A stretch of DNA of 32,097 nt from Collinsella sp. (GTDB taxonomy: Bacteria > Actinomycetota > Coriobacteriia > Coriobacteriales > Coriobacteriaceae), in the NCBI GenBank assembly GCA_022728415.1, contig JAIJJM010000003.1:1-32097 (forward strand), in the 5' to 3' direction. A program made the position numbers and the translations under genes. The number at the start of each line of letters is the position of its first letter. Position 1 is the first letter of the stretch. Below the pieces are notes generated by a model. The model was not told the origin of the DNA. It saw only the letters and a list, made by a program, of their open reading frames with translations, and made no database searches. Positions 6,349 to 14,675 of the stretch are shown here, one piece after another.

Positions 6349-6779
6349 CACTCCACCGCCTTCAGCGGTTCGCCGTCCGCGCCGGCCAATCCGACCTTAT
6401 GGCCGTCCACGAGGATCGTGCCGCGGATGAGCCTGCCGTCATGCATCCAGCTGGCCGGCGTCCGATCATCCGGCAGCCCGTAGACGGGGCAGCCGCCGTC
6501 GCAGGCGATCCGTTCCACTCCGAACACGCGCTCCGTCTCCCGTGCGAACGTGTTGTCTTTCGGAGGCTGGCAGAACGCCAGGTACAGTCCACCGACGAGG
6601 CCCACCACCAGGACCATCGAACCCAGTACGAAGATGCCGCGTATGACGCCTTCAATCCGTTCGCCCATTCGGGCGATGAAAATGGAGCCCGCCACCAACA
6701 GGACGGCGATTCCAAGGGACGCCACCCATTGGATCGGATCCCGGTTGACGGATTCCAGCCATTGCGAATAGTCCACCAT
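6348..6779 (-). CDS. Membrane protein, paralogue of the adjacent gene, 143 aa
   Basis: It begins MVDYSQWLESV and has two membrane segments (about 17-37 and 46-70). The C-terminal domain, CDGGCPVYGLPDDRTPASW and then GRLIRGTILVDGHKVGLAGADGE, closely matches the downstream gene. The N-terminal membrane halves are much less alike than the tails. The ATG at 6779 overlaps the upstream TAA stop by one base. Its role is unknown. Confidence 0.75.
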   Translation of the reverse strand: MVDYSQWLESVNRDPIQWVASLGIAVLLVAGSIFIARMGERIEGVIRGIFVLGSMVLVVGLVGGLYLAFCQPPKDNTFARETERVFGVERIACDGGCPVYGLPDDRTPASWMHDGRLIRGTILVDGHKVGLAGADGEPLKAVE

Positions 6780-6985
6780 TATTCCGTAGCCTTCCTTGTG
6801 GATTCGTCGAGTCTGTCGGCCGGAAGCCGCAAGGCGAGCGCCAGCCCATGTCGTGCTTCCGGCCGGTAGCCGCGGCTGTTGATGGCCGCACGCCATGGCT
6901 GGCCGCCGATGTCGAGCGTCGCCATCGTGTCGGCGTCCTCGCCGTCCGTGATATATACTCCGATGATGTATTTTCTTCCGGCCAT
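6779..6985 (-). CDS. Hypothetical protein, 68 aa
   Basis: The small soluble product begins MAGRKYIIGVYITDGEDADT and has a beta-rich N-terminal half and a helical C-terminus (LALALRLPADRLDEST). The start at 6985 forms a TGATG junction with the upstream gene, with a GGGGGG ribosome site close by. No family is recognised. It is supported mainly by tight coupling at both ends. Confidence 0.6.
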   Translation of the reverse strand: MAGRKYIIGVYITDGEDADTMATLDIGGQPWRAAINSRGYRPEARHGLALALRLPADRLDESTRKATE

Positions 6986-7509
6986 CACGCCCCCCAGCTG
7001 ACCGGGATGTCCGCGTTTGTCGCCGTCTCCAACAGGAGCCGAAACGACTGGATGGTATCCTCCTTGCCTTCCATGGGGTCGAACCGGATGCCGTCGCCGT
7101 TGTTCATGCCGGTCTCCAGCATGAAAGCCACCTGACTGTCCGCCCCGAGGAACGCGAGCCCGGTGCCCGCCTCGACCCATTCCCCGCGATCCCTGTCCCA
7201 ACGGAAGTTCAGATACCGGCCCATGCCGTGATGCACGTCCGCACCGATCCACATGGAACGGCAGCAGTCCAGGAAAACGGGTGACGTGATGGTCACGGCC
7301 AAACCGGATTCCACCGAACCGGAGACGAACGGGATACGAGCCGCCAGCATGGCGGCCAACGGCCTCAACCACTTCGCATCGCCGCCGGCGGGCATGCCCC
7401 CGTCGCCGGTCATGCGGAACGTGCCGTCCGGGCCGAACTCCCAATCGTATTCGACCGGATTGTCGCCGGTCCCGTCGTTGGTCTCCACGGTGATGCGTTC
7501 GACGCTCAT
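6985..7509 (-). CDS. Hypothetical protein, 174 aa
   Basis: The predicted soluble protein has a beta-strand-rich N-terminus (SVERITVETNDGTGD) and a CCRSMW segment near residue 82. It has no recognised catalytic motif. The start at 7509 overlaps the upstream stop (ATGA) and follows AAGGAGAGG. Both neighbours are co-oriented genes of unknown function. Confidence 0.7.
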   Translation of the reverse strand: MSVERITVETNDGTGDNPVEYDWEFGPDGTFRMTGDGGMPAGGDAKWLRPLAAMLAARIPFVSGSVESGLAVTITSPVFLDCCRSMWIGADVHHGMGRYLNFRWDRDRGEWVEAGTGLAFLGADSQVAFMLETGMNNGDGIRFDPMEGKEDTIQSFRLLLETATNADIPVSWGA

Positions 7510-8294
7510 TGCCTCTCCTTAATCCATTGGGCCAGATAGTCGCGCACGTCATCAACCGTGCCTTCCTTGCCGGTGTCGAAGCCGTCCGGCTGCCAGGTGC
7601 CGTCCGACATGATCAGCAGGTCCAGACTGATGGGATGGTCTTCCGCACCTTGGCTTTGGAATATGACGGCGCCGGTTTCGACCGGGTCGCCGTTCGAGAA
7701 CAGGTCATCCCAGTACACGTCATCCGCCTCCAATGCCTCGACCCTGCCAAGACCGGCGACGGTCTTCCGGTAGCCATCGAGAATCTTCTCGCGATTTCTG
7801 ACCGCTTCGATCAGCCGACTTGCCGCATGCGTCGGATCGGCGGGCAATAGCGCACGGAACACGCTTTCGCCGACCTCGAACACCAGATAGTCCGGATCCG
7901 AAGAGCGCGTGGCGGGGATACCTGAATCGTTCAACCGTTTCACGGCCTTGTCGGCCTCGTCCATGATGCCGCGGTCCTTGCGCCACTGGTCGTATCCGAC
8001 GTCGAACAGGACCGTCATGGTCGTCTCATAGTCGGTGTCGAAGGTCGTTGTTTTCGGATGCCACCAGCCGTCGGAAACCGTCCAGTGGATCAGGTTCCCG
8101 TCGAATTCAAGGCGAATGCGCCAGTAGTCGAACGGTCCGCTTCGTGTTTCGAATGTGGATTTGCAGTCGAACAGTCTTCTCAGGTTCGACCATTCGTACG
8201 GTAACATCGGCGTGATTTTGAGCAGAATGATGTTGTCGGCCATCAACCAGTGACAGTCTGCGAAGAAACGAATCTCGGGCGTGACGACGCTCAT
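7506..8294 (-). CDS. Hypothetical protein, 262 aa
   Basis: No family is recognised. The N-terminal half is Trp-rich with short beta segments (FADCHWLMADNIILLKITP, then HWTVSDGWWHPKTTT). A helical region (about 115-190) precedes a C-terminal part with LDLLIMSDGTWQPDG and a final amphipathic helix DVRDYLAQWIKE. There is no membrane segment or Cys cluster. The start at 8294 is set by the ATGA overlap with the upstream gene; the ribosome site is weak, so translation probably depends on coupling. Confidence 0.7.
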   Translation of the reverse strand: MSVVTPEIRFFADCHWLMADNIILLKITPMLPYEWSNLRRLFDCKSTFETRSGPFDYWRIRLEFDGNLIHWTVSDGWWHPKTTTFDTDYETTMTVLFDVGYDQWRKDRGIMDEADKAVKRLNDSGIPATRSSDPDYLVFEVGESVFRALLPADPTHAASRLIEAVRNREKILDGYRKTVAGLGRVEALEADDVYWDDLFSNGDPVETGAVIFQSQGAEDHPISLDLLIMSDGTWQPDGFDTGKEGTVDDVRDYLAQWIKERQ

Positions 8295-8563
8295 TCCCTG
8301 CACCATCCTCTCTGTTTCGTCTCCACATACATGGCGTCGCGCACCTCGGTGTCGTTCCAACCCCATTCGCGGGCGAGATGCAGATAATGCCCGCCTATCG
8401 CGTCGATGACTGATTGCAGGCCGGCCCGGTCCGGCACCCCGTAGTCGTTGGCCTCGGAATCGAATTCCATCCAGTCCGCTTCGGACACCGACCCTGAATC
8501 ATCAGGGTCTTCGCTGGCCGGCTTCCACGGGCCTTGGTTCGCGTGTTCAATGACGTAGGGCAT
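8291..8563 (-). CDS. Hypothetical acidic protein, 90 aa
   Basis: An acidic N-terminal half contains PWKPASEDPDDSGS. This phrase recurs as PWKPASDDST in the MazG-like protein encoded at 20568-21503, so the two share a short domain or linker. The second half (LQSVIDAIGGHYLHLAREWGWNDTEVRDAM) looks helical. The start at 8563 follows AAAGGAC, just past the upstream stop. The family is unknown. Confidence 0.65.
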   Translation of the reverse strand: MPYVIEHANQGPWKPASEDPDDSGSVSEADWMEFDSEANDYGVPDRAGLQSVIDAIGGHYLHLAREWGWNDTEVRDAMYVETKQRGWCRE

Positions 8564-8568
8564 GCCGG

Positions 8569-8904
8569 TCAGTCCTTTCCTTCGATGGGTTTGATGTTGG
8601 CGGCGTCGACGAACCAGTCGCGGTAGGCCAGCTCGTCTGCGTCGTTCCAGTCGAGCCGCATGCGAACCACCTTGGACAGGCAGTCGAAGCAGCAGTTGAC
8701 CGGCATGCTGACCAACCCCTCTCCGTCCTGCGGGTCGTTGACCACCTGCACGGGGATGATGATCGGCGTCGTACGGTCGTTTGCGATCAGGCGTGAGCAG
8801 ATGTCGCATCTCGTCCGTCCGGTAATCTTCGATGCCAGGCCTCGCATGAGGGATCGAAACGATTCCAGGCCGCCCTCCGGCTCGATTGAAAATCGCGGTT
8901 CCAT
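8569..8904 (-). CDS. Zinc-ribbon protein, 111 aa
   Basis: Two Cys pairs, CDIC (about residue 33) and CFDC (about residue 72), separated by a beta-rich segment (TTPIIIPVQVV), indicate a zinc-ribbon fold. The C-terminal part is Trp- and Asp-rich (LDWNDADELAYRDWF). The ATG at 8904 has GGAAGG upstream, placed within the end of the previous gene. The specific role is unknown. Confidence 0.7.
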   Translation of the reverse strand: MEPRFSIEPEGGLESFRSLMRGLASKITGRTRCDICSRLIANDRTTPIIIPVQVVNDPQDGEGLVSMPVNCCFDCLSKVVRMRLDWNDADELAYRDWFVDAANIKPIEGKD

Positions 8905-8907
8905 GGT

Positions 8908-9231
8908 TCACTGTCCTTCCGTCTGTTCGCGGCGTTCGTGCTTGGTGCCGCGGGATTCAAGCACGGGCTCGTCGTCAAGCCACCGGTTCGCGTAGTTGCT
9001 GGTATGCTCCCCGTGCAGGGCGAGCAGGATGCTGGCGTGATAGTCGCACAAATCGATGCTCCGGTTGATGATCCGGGTGCGCGTGCCGCCGAAATAGGAG
9101 CCGTCGTCGTAATTGTCGTTTGCGATGATCGGGAAGCTCACATTCCAGTACAAGGGGTTTTCGGCGAGGCTGCCGCAGCCCTTGATGTCGCAGGAATGCC
9201 GTTCGACCGTCGGTTTCGTGATGTTCGCCAT
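8908..9231 (-). CDS. Small Cys/His protein, 107 aa
   Basis: The N-terminus carries CDIKGC and the middle CDYH, a likely zinc site, with a GTRTRIINRSIDLC strand between. The C-terminal 30 residues are charged. The ATG at 9231 has AAAGGAG upstream. Farther upstream is a GGGGACGCATGC copy of the start-associated motif. This is the first well-formed gene after the frameshifted locus at 9341-9499. Confidence 0.7.
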   Translation of the reverse strand: MANITKPTVERHSCDIKGCGSLAENPLYWNVSFPIIANDNYDDGSYFGGTRTRIINRSIDLCDYHASILLALHGEHTSNYANRWLDDEPVLESRGTKHERREQTEGQ

Positions 9232-9261
9232 GGGGAGTGACTCCTTTCGTTCCTATCCCAT

Positions 9262-9273
9262 GCATGCGTCCCC
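9262..9273 (-). promoter_or_regulatory. Start-associated GCATGC motif
   Basis: Minus-strand GGGGACGCATGC lies 31 bases before the ATG at 9231, upstream of its ribosome site, in the 109-base gap after 9341. Confidence 0.45.
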
Positions 9274-9340
9274 GACGAGCCGTCCGGATAGTCGGCGCCG
9301 TTCCTGACGGCTCGTCCGATTCCCCGCTCCAGGGCGCGGT

Positions 9341-9499
9341 TCAGATCCGCCGCCTGTCCGACGCCCAGGTCGATGACATGCTCGGGCGCATCCTCGTCCG
9401 TCCGGAACGGAGCTGTATGGTCGGCCATCCGGTGCAGTCGAATTCGACATGGCCCTCGCAGTCATCCACCTGCCAGAGGGGCTGGTGCTCGTCACTCAT
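9341..9499 (-). pseudogene. Small gene with probable frameshift
   Basis: A frame beginning at 9499 (ATGA overlap with the upstream gene) encodes MSDEHQPLWQVDDCEGHVEF and then DCTGWPT, which looks genuine. It then becomes low-quality and stops at 9341. From about 9425 a different frame reads FRTDEDAPEHVIDLGVGQAA and DLNRALERGIGRAV, also protein-like, and runs to about 9250 or beyond. Joining the two needs a one-base change near 9400-9430. It could instead be two overlapping short genes. The product is unknown in either case. Confidence 0.5.
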
Positions 9500-10098
9500 A
9501 GATGTTCGTGCTGGCAGTTTTCGCATAATGGCATGCCGCACACGTATCCGCCGTTGAACCCGTCGCAGTCATGTGTGGCGTGACGACCGCAGTCGATGCA
9601 CCACTGGTCGATATGGGCCCGGCAGAAACGGGTTCCTTCCACGGTCGGATCGCCGCACGGATTTGTGGCGTACACGTCCCAATATTGGCAGCGGCCGTCC
9701 GCATCCTTGTTTTCCTCTTCGAGTTCGGGCGTCAGCTTGTCGAACTCCTCCAAGCCCTGGGATATCGCCTTCACCTCTTTCGCGGAATCCAAATATTCCC
9801 TTCCGAAATAGAAGATGTCATCGCAGACGTCAATCAGCTTCCCGATGTTCTTCTCGCCGGCGACAAGGGGCTTGAGACGGGTGATTTCCTTGTCGGCGGC
9901 GTCGCGTTTCCGTTCCGCCTCGCTCAGGGGCTGCTCGAATCCGTGATAGCGGCGTCGGCCGATCCAGCCGCGCTGCCTGTCGGCCTCGCGCCTCTCCTGT
10001 TCGTCCGTTAGCCATTGCTCATGCGTTTCCGCTTCCTGCCTGTCATCGAACTGCCTGCCATCCGAAGTGGTGTATGTGATGCTTGTTTCGACACTCAT
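9496..10098 (-). CDS. Coiled-coil and multi-zinc-site protein, 200 aa
   Basis: The N-terminal two thirds is charged and helical (about residues 20-130, rich in Glu, Lys and Arg), consistent with a coiled coil. The C-terminal 65 residues are Cys/His-dense: CQYW, then NPCGD, FCRAH, WCIDCGRHATHDC and CGMPLCENCQHEH. The spacing suggests two or three zinc sites, reminiscent of B-box or treble-clef modules. The start at 10098 overlaps the upstream stop, with GGAGG in place. The domain layout would fit a protein-interaction or nucleic-acid-binding role. The family is not recognised. Confidence 0.75.
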   Translation of the reverse strand: MSVETSITYTTSDGRQFDDRQEAETHEQWLTDEQERREADRQRGWIGRRRYHGFEQPLSEAERKRDAADKEITRLKPLVAGEKNIGKLIDVCDDIFYFGREYLDSAKEVKAISQGLEEFDKLTPELEEENKDADGRCQYWDVYATNPCGDPTVEGTRFCRAHIDQWCIDCGRHATHDCDGFNGGYVCGMPLCENCQHEHL

Positions 10099-10643
10099 GA
10101 TTCCTCCAACTGGTATCCGATGTGACGCAGCGCGTCCGTGATGGTTTCGCCCGATTCGCCGCCAAGCGGCCGCCCGCCATATTTGTCGTATATCCGCCAT
10201 TCGCCGGACTCGGTCTGATAGGCATACACGGTGCCCGCCGGCTTCCCGTCCGGCGCCGTCAGTTCGATCGTCTTCGATTCGCCCCGCTCCGACCGCCATC
10301 GTGCGATGCCGTGCGCGCGTTCCGTGAGCGTCAGGCTCGCGCCGTCCAGTCCGGCCTCCAACAGGCTCATGTATTGGCTGTCATCGTTTTCGTGGATATG
10401 CCAGTCGTCGCCGTAGTTGTCCTCCATGCCGACAAGCAGCAGGGGCAGGCCGGTGCCGGTGATCGTGGGATCGTCTCGCACAATCTCGAACGGTCGATCC
10501 ACCTCGTCGAACGCGGATTGCCAGACGATCCAGCCCTTGTCGCCTACTCGCGGCGAATCCGGGCCATAGCCGTCGTCCTGCCGGTCGTCGTAATGGAACC
10601 GGTCGAGCAGCCGATGCTCGAAGCGTTCGTCAACCGGATTCAT
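10095..10643 (-). CDS. Hypothetical acidic protein, 182 aa
   Basis: The product is soluble and rich in Asp, Glu and aromatic residues. A central segment, LPLLLVGMEDNYGDDWHIHE, is followed by a beta-rich half (KTIELTAPDGKPAGTVYAYQ) and a C-terminal helix (ETITDALRHIGYQLEE). The start at 10643 has GAGAGGGG upstream. It is the second gene after the GGGGACGCATGC site at 10979. The family is unknown. Confidence 0.7.
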   Translation of the reverse strand: MNPVDERFEHRLLDRFHYDDRQDDGYGPDSPRVGDKGWIVWQSAFDEVDRPFEIVRDDPTITGTGLPLLLVGMEDNYGDDWHIHENDDSQYMSLLEAGLDGASLTLTERAHGIARWRSERGESKTIELTAPDGKPAGTVYAYQTESGEWRIYDKYGGRPLGGESGETITDALRHIGYQLEES

Positions 10644-10659
10644 CGTCCGTTCCCCTCTC

Positions 10660-10938
10660 TCATATTTGCGCGTTCGCGATGATGCCGCGGATGTGCAGGC
10701 GGGCAGTCTTCCCGTCCACGTAGGCGAAGGGCACCATGCCGTTGATGCCCGGATGATCCTCGTGCGAGGATCCGAACGCGACGTACGGGAAACCGGCGAG
10801 CATGACGGGCATGAGCTCCATCGAACCATACCGGCCTTCGATGACGAACCGTCCGGTCTGCGGGGAGTGGGACCATTCCACGTGATCCGATGATTCGAGT
10901 TCCGACGTGATGATATGGGTGATTTCGTCGAGCGTCAT
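10660..10938 (-). CDS. Hypothetical protein, 92 aa
   Basis: The N-terminal helix (LDEITHIITSELESSDHVEW) is followed by a beta-rich region (GRFVIEGRYGSMELMPVM). No motif is recognised. The ATG at 10938 is preferred because GGAAGGAA precedes it; a TTG at 10968 would add ten residues (MKKHDGKEPA) and sits ten bases after a start-associated motif. Which start is used therefore bears on the function of that motif. Confidence 0.65.
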   Translation of the reverse strand: MTLDEITHIITSELESSDHVEWSHSPQTGRFVIEGRYGSMELMPVMLAGFPYVAFGSSHEDHPGINGMVPFAYVDGKTARLHIRGIIANAQI

Positions 10939-10978
10939 GGCCGGTTCCTTCCCGTCGTGTTTTTTCAATCGCCCCCAC

Positions 10979-10990
10979 GCATGCGTCCCC
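10979..10990 (-). promoter_or_regulatory. Start-associated GCATGC motif
   Basis: Minus-strand GGGGACGCATGC, followed by GTGGGGGC, lies between the stop at 10994 and the alternative starts at 10968 and 10938. Confidence 0.5.
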
Positions 10991-10993
10991 GTT

Positions 10994-11482
10994 TCACAGG
11001 CCCTTCGCCGTGAGGATCGAATCGGCTTCGCCGGTGAAGTCGTGCCGGCGGCGCAGCCGTCCCGCCTCGTAGCGCGCGCCGCGCGCCGTCGGGTCGATGT
11101 CGCGCGCGAATCCGGCCATCACATCCGGGCCGATGCGGTGCGCGTATCGGAGCGCCGTATACGGGTCGGCGGCCCGGACGAGCGCGCGCTCGCCGCCCGG
11201 ATGCTTCCCGCACGCGATCTCCCAGGTACCGGGGTCATCGCACCAGCCGATCAGCCGTTCCAACTGGGCGGGCGTGCAATCCTGGCTGGCGATCAGCTGG
11301 TAGGCGACATCCGCCGACCATGACGGGCTCGTCTCCTCCATGAAGCCGATGAGCAGGGAAATCTGGCCTGGACGGAGTCTCGCATGCGCGGCCAGATCCG
11401 CCATGACGCCGTCCCCGTGCTCGAACAGGGCGAGCAGCTGGGTTCCGTCCAGGGTGGCTATGAAATCGTCGAATCGTTCCAT
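10994..11482 (-). CDS. Helical repeat-like protein, 162 aa
   Basis: The protein is nearly all helical, with units such as LLALFEHGDGVMADLAAHA, RPGQISLLIGFMEE and TPAQLERLIGWCDDP. The spacing of about 30 residues recalls leucine-rich-variant or HEAT-like repeats, but identity is weak. The ATG at 11482 lies two bases after a GGGACGCATACCCGGGG motif, with no normal ribosome site. It overlaps the upstream gene by 25 bases. The function is unknown. Confidence 0.65.
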   Translation of the reverse strand: MERFDDFIATLDGTQLLALFEHGDGVMADLAAHARLRPGQISLLIGFMEETSPSWSADVAYQLIASQDCTPAQLERLIGWCDDPGTWEIACGKHPGGERALVRAADPYTALRYAHRIGPDVMAGFARDIDPTARGARYEAGRLRRRHDFTGEADSILTAKGL

Positions 11483-11850
11483 GCCCCGGGTATGCGTCCC
11501 TGATCGGGGACGCGCCAGATGACGCTGGCGGGGCGCCGACCGTCCGCATACCGGTAGCGGAACCGTATGTACGGGTGCCGCCCGCGCCCGCGTGCGCCGA
11601 TGGTGACGGGGATGCGGAACCGTTCGCCGGGCCGCAGGGTGACGGGCGGGCGGAACCCGTCCAGGCCGGCCCCGTCATACCCCTGTCCGTCCAGCAGGGT
11701 GACGGGACGTGGGGCGATTACGGTCGCGTACACGCCCCGATCATCCCTTGCGATGTCGGACCAGACGGGGTCGTGGACGGGATCGTCCGGATCCGGACGG
11801 CAGGCCTCGAGCCGGGGCCGCTCCTCGAAGCATTCATGCAGTTCGTCCAT
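11458..11850 (-). CDS. Hypothetical protein, 130 aa
   Basis: The acidic N-terminus (MDELHECFEERP) is followed by a beta-rich domain (VYATVIAPRPVTLLDGQGYD, then RFRIPVTIGARGRGRHPYIR). It resembles a small beta-sandwich or SH3-like fold, but no family can be named. It starts 26 bases after the restriction-modification gene and has no clear ribosome site. It overlaps the following gene by 25 bases. Confidence 0.6.
   Translation of the reverse strand: MDELHECFEERPRLEACRPDPDDPVHDPVWSDIARDDRGVYATVIAPRPVTLLDGQGYDGAGLDGFRPPVTLRPGERFRIPVTIGARGRGRHPYIRFRYRYADGRRPASVIWRVPDQGRIPGAWNDSTIS
11483..11500 (-). promoter_or_regulatory. Start-associated GCATAC motif
   Basis: Minus-strand GGGACGCATACCCGGGGC directly precedes the ATG at 11482. 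The same string, with one more G at each end, precedes the gene starting at 27614. Confidence 0.6.
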
Positions 11851-11876
11851 GCGGTCCGACTATGGGCGCAACGGAA

Positions 11877-14675
11877 TCAGCCCCGCTCCGCCGTCATGCG
11901 CGCGTACGAATCGAACAGGATCTTGAGGCGCGCGTCGTCATCGTCCCCCAGCCGTCTATCCGCGCCGAACGCCACGTCCGCAACCTTGTCCAATTCCCGG
12001 TGGGCGGCGCGTAGGTCGGTCGGCATGTAGTCGGGATCGTACAGGTCTGCCAGGGACTGGCCGGGATGGTTGGCTCGCGCCGCCAGCACGTTCCTGCCGG
12101 CCTCGATCAGGGCCATGCGGGTGTCGTCGTCGAGGGCGGGCAGGGGCAGGTTGTTCCAAATCACCGTGTTGCTGAAACGGCAGCGTGATTCCAGTCGCCC
12201 TCCAATCGTCTGCTGCCATGTCATGAACATGCGTGATTCGATGACGGCGAATGCGAGGCCATCCCGGTCGGGACTGGTGTACACCATGTCGCCGGCGATG
12301 ATGTCCGGCGTGTACCAGTCGCAGGTCATGTATTCCCGATCCTCGCTGAACACCTTCGGGATCGCAAGATAGTTCATGGACGGCTGATGGTCGTCACGGA
12401 ACAGCCAAGGTGTCGCACGATGCCTGTAGGCATCGCCCTTCATTGGAGCATTGCGACGGTATTCGGCGCATGCGTCGACACGCTTCTTCAGGAACGAGGA
12501 TTTCCTCAGTTCCCCCGGCTCCGCGTCCCTGAGCCATAGGCACCAGCGGTCCGTGCCGTTGATGAGCTCGCGTCCCATGCGAAACGGCCGGACGAAGCGT
12601 GCGGCGATGGGATCGGCCATGGCCTTGGCATATTCCTCCTGGTCGGCGAGCAGCAGGTTGCCTCCATCCAGGGGCATGGAACCGGAATCGGTGACATCGA
12701 GAAGAGGCGAGACCGGTCCCGTCTTCTGGCTTCGTTTGCCTACGTACAGGTCGGGGGCGTCTATGAGATACCCGTTGATGTTGTCCACGGTGCGGGCGGT
12801 CGGCTCCCCATTGATGTCCGCGTATTCGAACAGTACGGGCGCGGGCTTCGCTTTCCTGCCCAGGCCGATGATGATGACATGGACGTGCGCGTTGTCCGTG
12901 GACTGGGCGTCCCATGCGAACGTGCGGTGCGCGAAACGGATATGCCAGCCGTCCGCATGCAACGGTTTGAACAGGGGTCCCACGGGCTGCCCCTGGGTGA
13001 TCGAATTGGTGGTGACGAATGCGAACGCCGCATCCGGTTTAGACAGGTAGGAGGCGGCCTTCCGGTACCATCCGGTCGCGTAGTCGAGATACCCGTCATA
13101 CTGGCGGCCCCACACGGTCTTCAGATCATCGGTCTGACCGGCGGTCTTGGTGACGTGGCCGATGAACGGCGGGTTGCCCATCACGTAATCGCATTGGCCG
13201 CCGGGCAGCAGGGTGTTCCAGTCTAGGCGCAGCGCGTTGCCCTGCATGATGTGCGCCGTGTCCGTGAACGGGAGCCGGGGCAGTCCCGTGATGGTGGATT
13301 CGGTGTCGTCCAACGCCTGCTGTTCCGCGATCCACAAGGCGGTTCTCGCCACTGCGCACGCGAACCCGTTGATCTCGATGCCGTGGAAGTGGCCGATGCT
13401 GACCCTGACCGGATTCAGGTCGTCGCCGAGGTCGAGGGCGAGCTGACCGTCCCTGTCCAGATCGGCGAGGATCCGGTTCTCGATGCGGCGCAGTTCCAGG
13501 TAGGTTTCGGTCAAGAAGTTGCCGGAACCGCAGGCGGGGTCGAGGAACCGGAGGCCGGCGATCCTGTCGTGCAGCCTGTTGAGCGCGTTGGTGCGGGCCC
13601 CGCCGGCGACCGGTTTCGCTTCGGCCTGTTCGAGCTCCGATTTCAGCCCGTCGAGGAACAACGGGTCGATGAGACGGTGGATGTTCCTGACGGACGTGTA
13701 GTGCATGCCGCCCTTGCGCCGTTCGTCATGGCTGAGCGTCTCCTCCATGAGGGAGCCGAAGATGACGGGGCTGATGCCGCTCCAGTCGAAGCCCTCGCTG
13801 ATGTCCAGCAGGGCGTCACGCAGCTCCCCGGTCAACGGGGGCACGTCGATCCGGTCGGCGAACAGGCCGCCGTCCACGTAGGGGAACGCCTTCAACGGTT
13901 CCGGCAGGTAACGGCGCCGCCTCTCGATCGGGGTGTCCAGCACCTCGAACAGGTTATGGAGGTCCTCGCCCAGCCGGTCGGGCGTGGATGCCGCCACGTA
14001 GTCGCGGAGCGCGTCCGGTTTGAACAGGTTCGCGTCCTCCGCGTACAGGCAGAACACGAGGCGTACGGTCAGCATCGCCAGCGCGTCATGCTCCGCCGGA
14101 TCGTCCGGATGTTCGAAGCATTTCGCCAAAGAGTCATGCAGTCTGGCGACCCGTCGGCCGGCCTTGACCGACAGCCGCTCCTGTTGTACGACGCGGGAGT
14201 TCTCGTGCGTGAACAGGCGGCCGATCTCGCTGATATGGTTCGGCAGGTCGGCAAGCGTGAACTCCGATTGCGGCGTGCGGGCCAACGGGTCGGCTTCCAG
14301 ATCGTAGAGGCGGAACAATCCGAAATTGCAGGTGATGAGCACGGACGGGCGTTCCGATGGCGGCAGGCTGTCGGAATACCGTTTCGCCTGTTCCACCGGG
14401 GTGACCATGGTTCCCTGACGTGGTTCCGGCCTGTCCAAATCCACGTCGAGGCTCTTCTGCTCGACGAGCACACGGGCTTGGATCATGAGCGCGTCGATGA
14501 ACCCGTCCAATGCGGTGCGCCGTTCGAACCAGAGCGTCTGCCTGTCGCTCGTGTTCGGGATGAGCAGCACCTTGTCCAACAGGTCACGCCAGTACTGTTG
14601 GGTGTCGGATTTCTCGTCGCCACGTCCCGCCCATGATTCGGCGAACTTGGCCGCCCTGCTCTTCAGATCATCCAT
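11877..14675 (-). CDS. MmeI-like type IIL restriction-modification enzyme, 932 aa
   Basis: This is a single-chain enzyme that would both methylate adenine and cut DNA. The N-terminal nuclease core reads FIDALMIQARVLVEQKS (Asp61, Glu72, Lys74), matching the D-x(n)-ExK site of MmeI. SAM-binding motif I LDPACGSGNFL is at residues 378-388 and catalytic motif IV NPPF at 501-504. The C-terminal third holds the target-recognition and coiled regions. The length equals that of MmeI (about 920), so it looks intact. ATG 14675 is chosen because the family typically begins with a short helix like DDLKSRAAKFAESW; GGGGA lies upstream and the start overlaps the preceding stop by eight bases. The recognition sequence cannot be read from sequence alone. 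Family knowledge supports phage restriction as its role. Confidence 0.92.
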   Translation of the reverse strand: MDDLKSRAAKFAESWAGRGDEKSDTQQYWRDLLDKVLLIPNTSDRQTLWFERRTALDGFIDALMIQARVLVEQKSLDVDLDRPEPRQGTMVTPVEQAKRYSDSLPPSERPSVLITCNFGLFRLYDLEADPLARTPQSEFTLADLPNHISEIGRLFTHENSRVVQQERLSVKAGRRVARLHDSLAKCFEHPDDPAEHDALAMLTVRLVFCLYAEDANLFKPDALRDYVAASTPDRLGEDLHNLFEVLDTPIERRRRYLPEPLKAFPYVDGGLFADRIDVPPLTGELRDALLDISEGFDWSGISPVIFGSLMEETLSHDERRKGGMHYTSVRNIHRLIDPLFLDGLKSELEQAEAKPVAGGARTNALNRLHDRIAGLRFLDPACGSGNFLTETYLELRRIENRILADLDRDGQLALDLGDDLNPVRVSIGHFHGIEINGFACAVARTALWIAEQQALDDTESTITGLPRLPFTDTAHIMQGNALRLDWNTLLPGGQCDYVMGNPPFIGHVTKTAGQTDDLKTVWGRQYDGYLDYATGWYRKAASYLSKPDAAFAFVTTNSITQGQPVGPLFKPLHADGWHIRFAHRTFAWDAQSTDNAHVHVIIIGLGRKAKPAPVLFEYADINGEPTARTVDNINGYLIDAPDLYVGKRSQKTGPVSPLLDVTDSGSMPLDGGNLLLADQEEYAKAMADPIAARFVRPFRMGRELINGTDRWCLWLRDAEPGELRKSSFLKKRVDACAEYRRNAPMKGDAYRHRATPWLFRDDHQPSMNYLAIPKVFSEDREYMTCDWYTPDIIAGDMVYTSPDRDGLAFAVIESRMFMTWQQTIGGRLESRCRFSNTVIWNNLPLPALDDDTRMALIEAGRNVLAARANHPGQSLADLYDPDYMPTDLRAAHRELDKVADVAFGADRRLGDDDDARLKILFDSYARMTAERG

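Noticed and set aside
9345..9495. Third reading frame ending at 9253 as a separate gene
   Set aside because: The composition (Ser, Arg, Gly-rich) and the better character of the other two frames argue against it.
13251..14636. 461-codon plus-strand open frame
   Set aside because: It mirrors the MmeI-like gene, whose catalytic motifs are intact. High GC content commonly leaves the opposite strand open.
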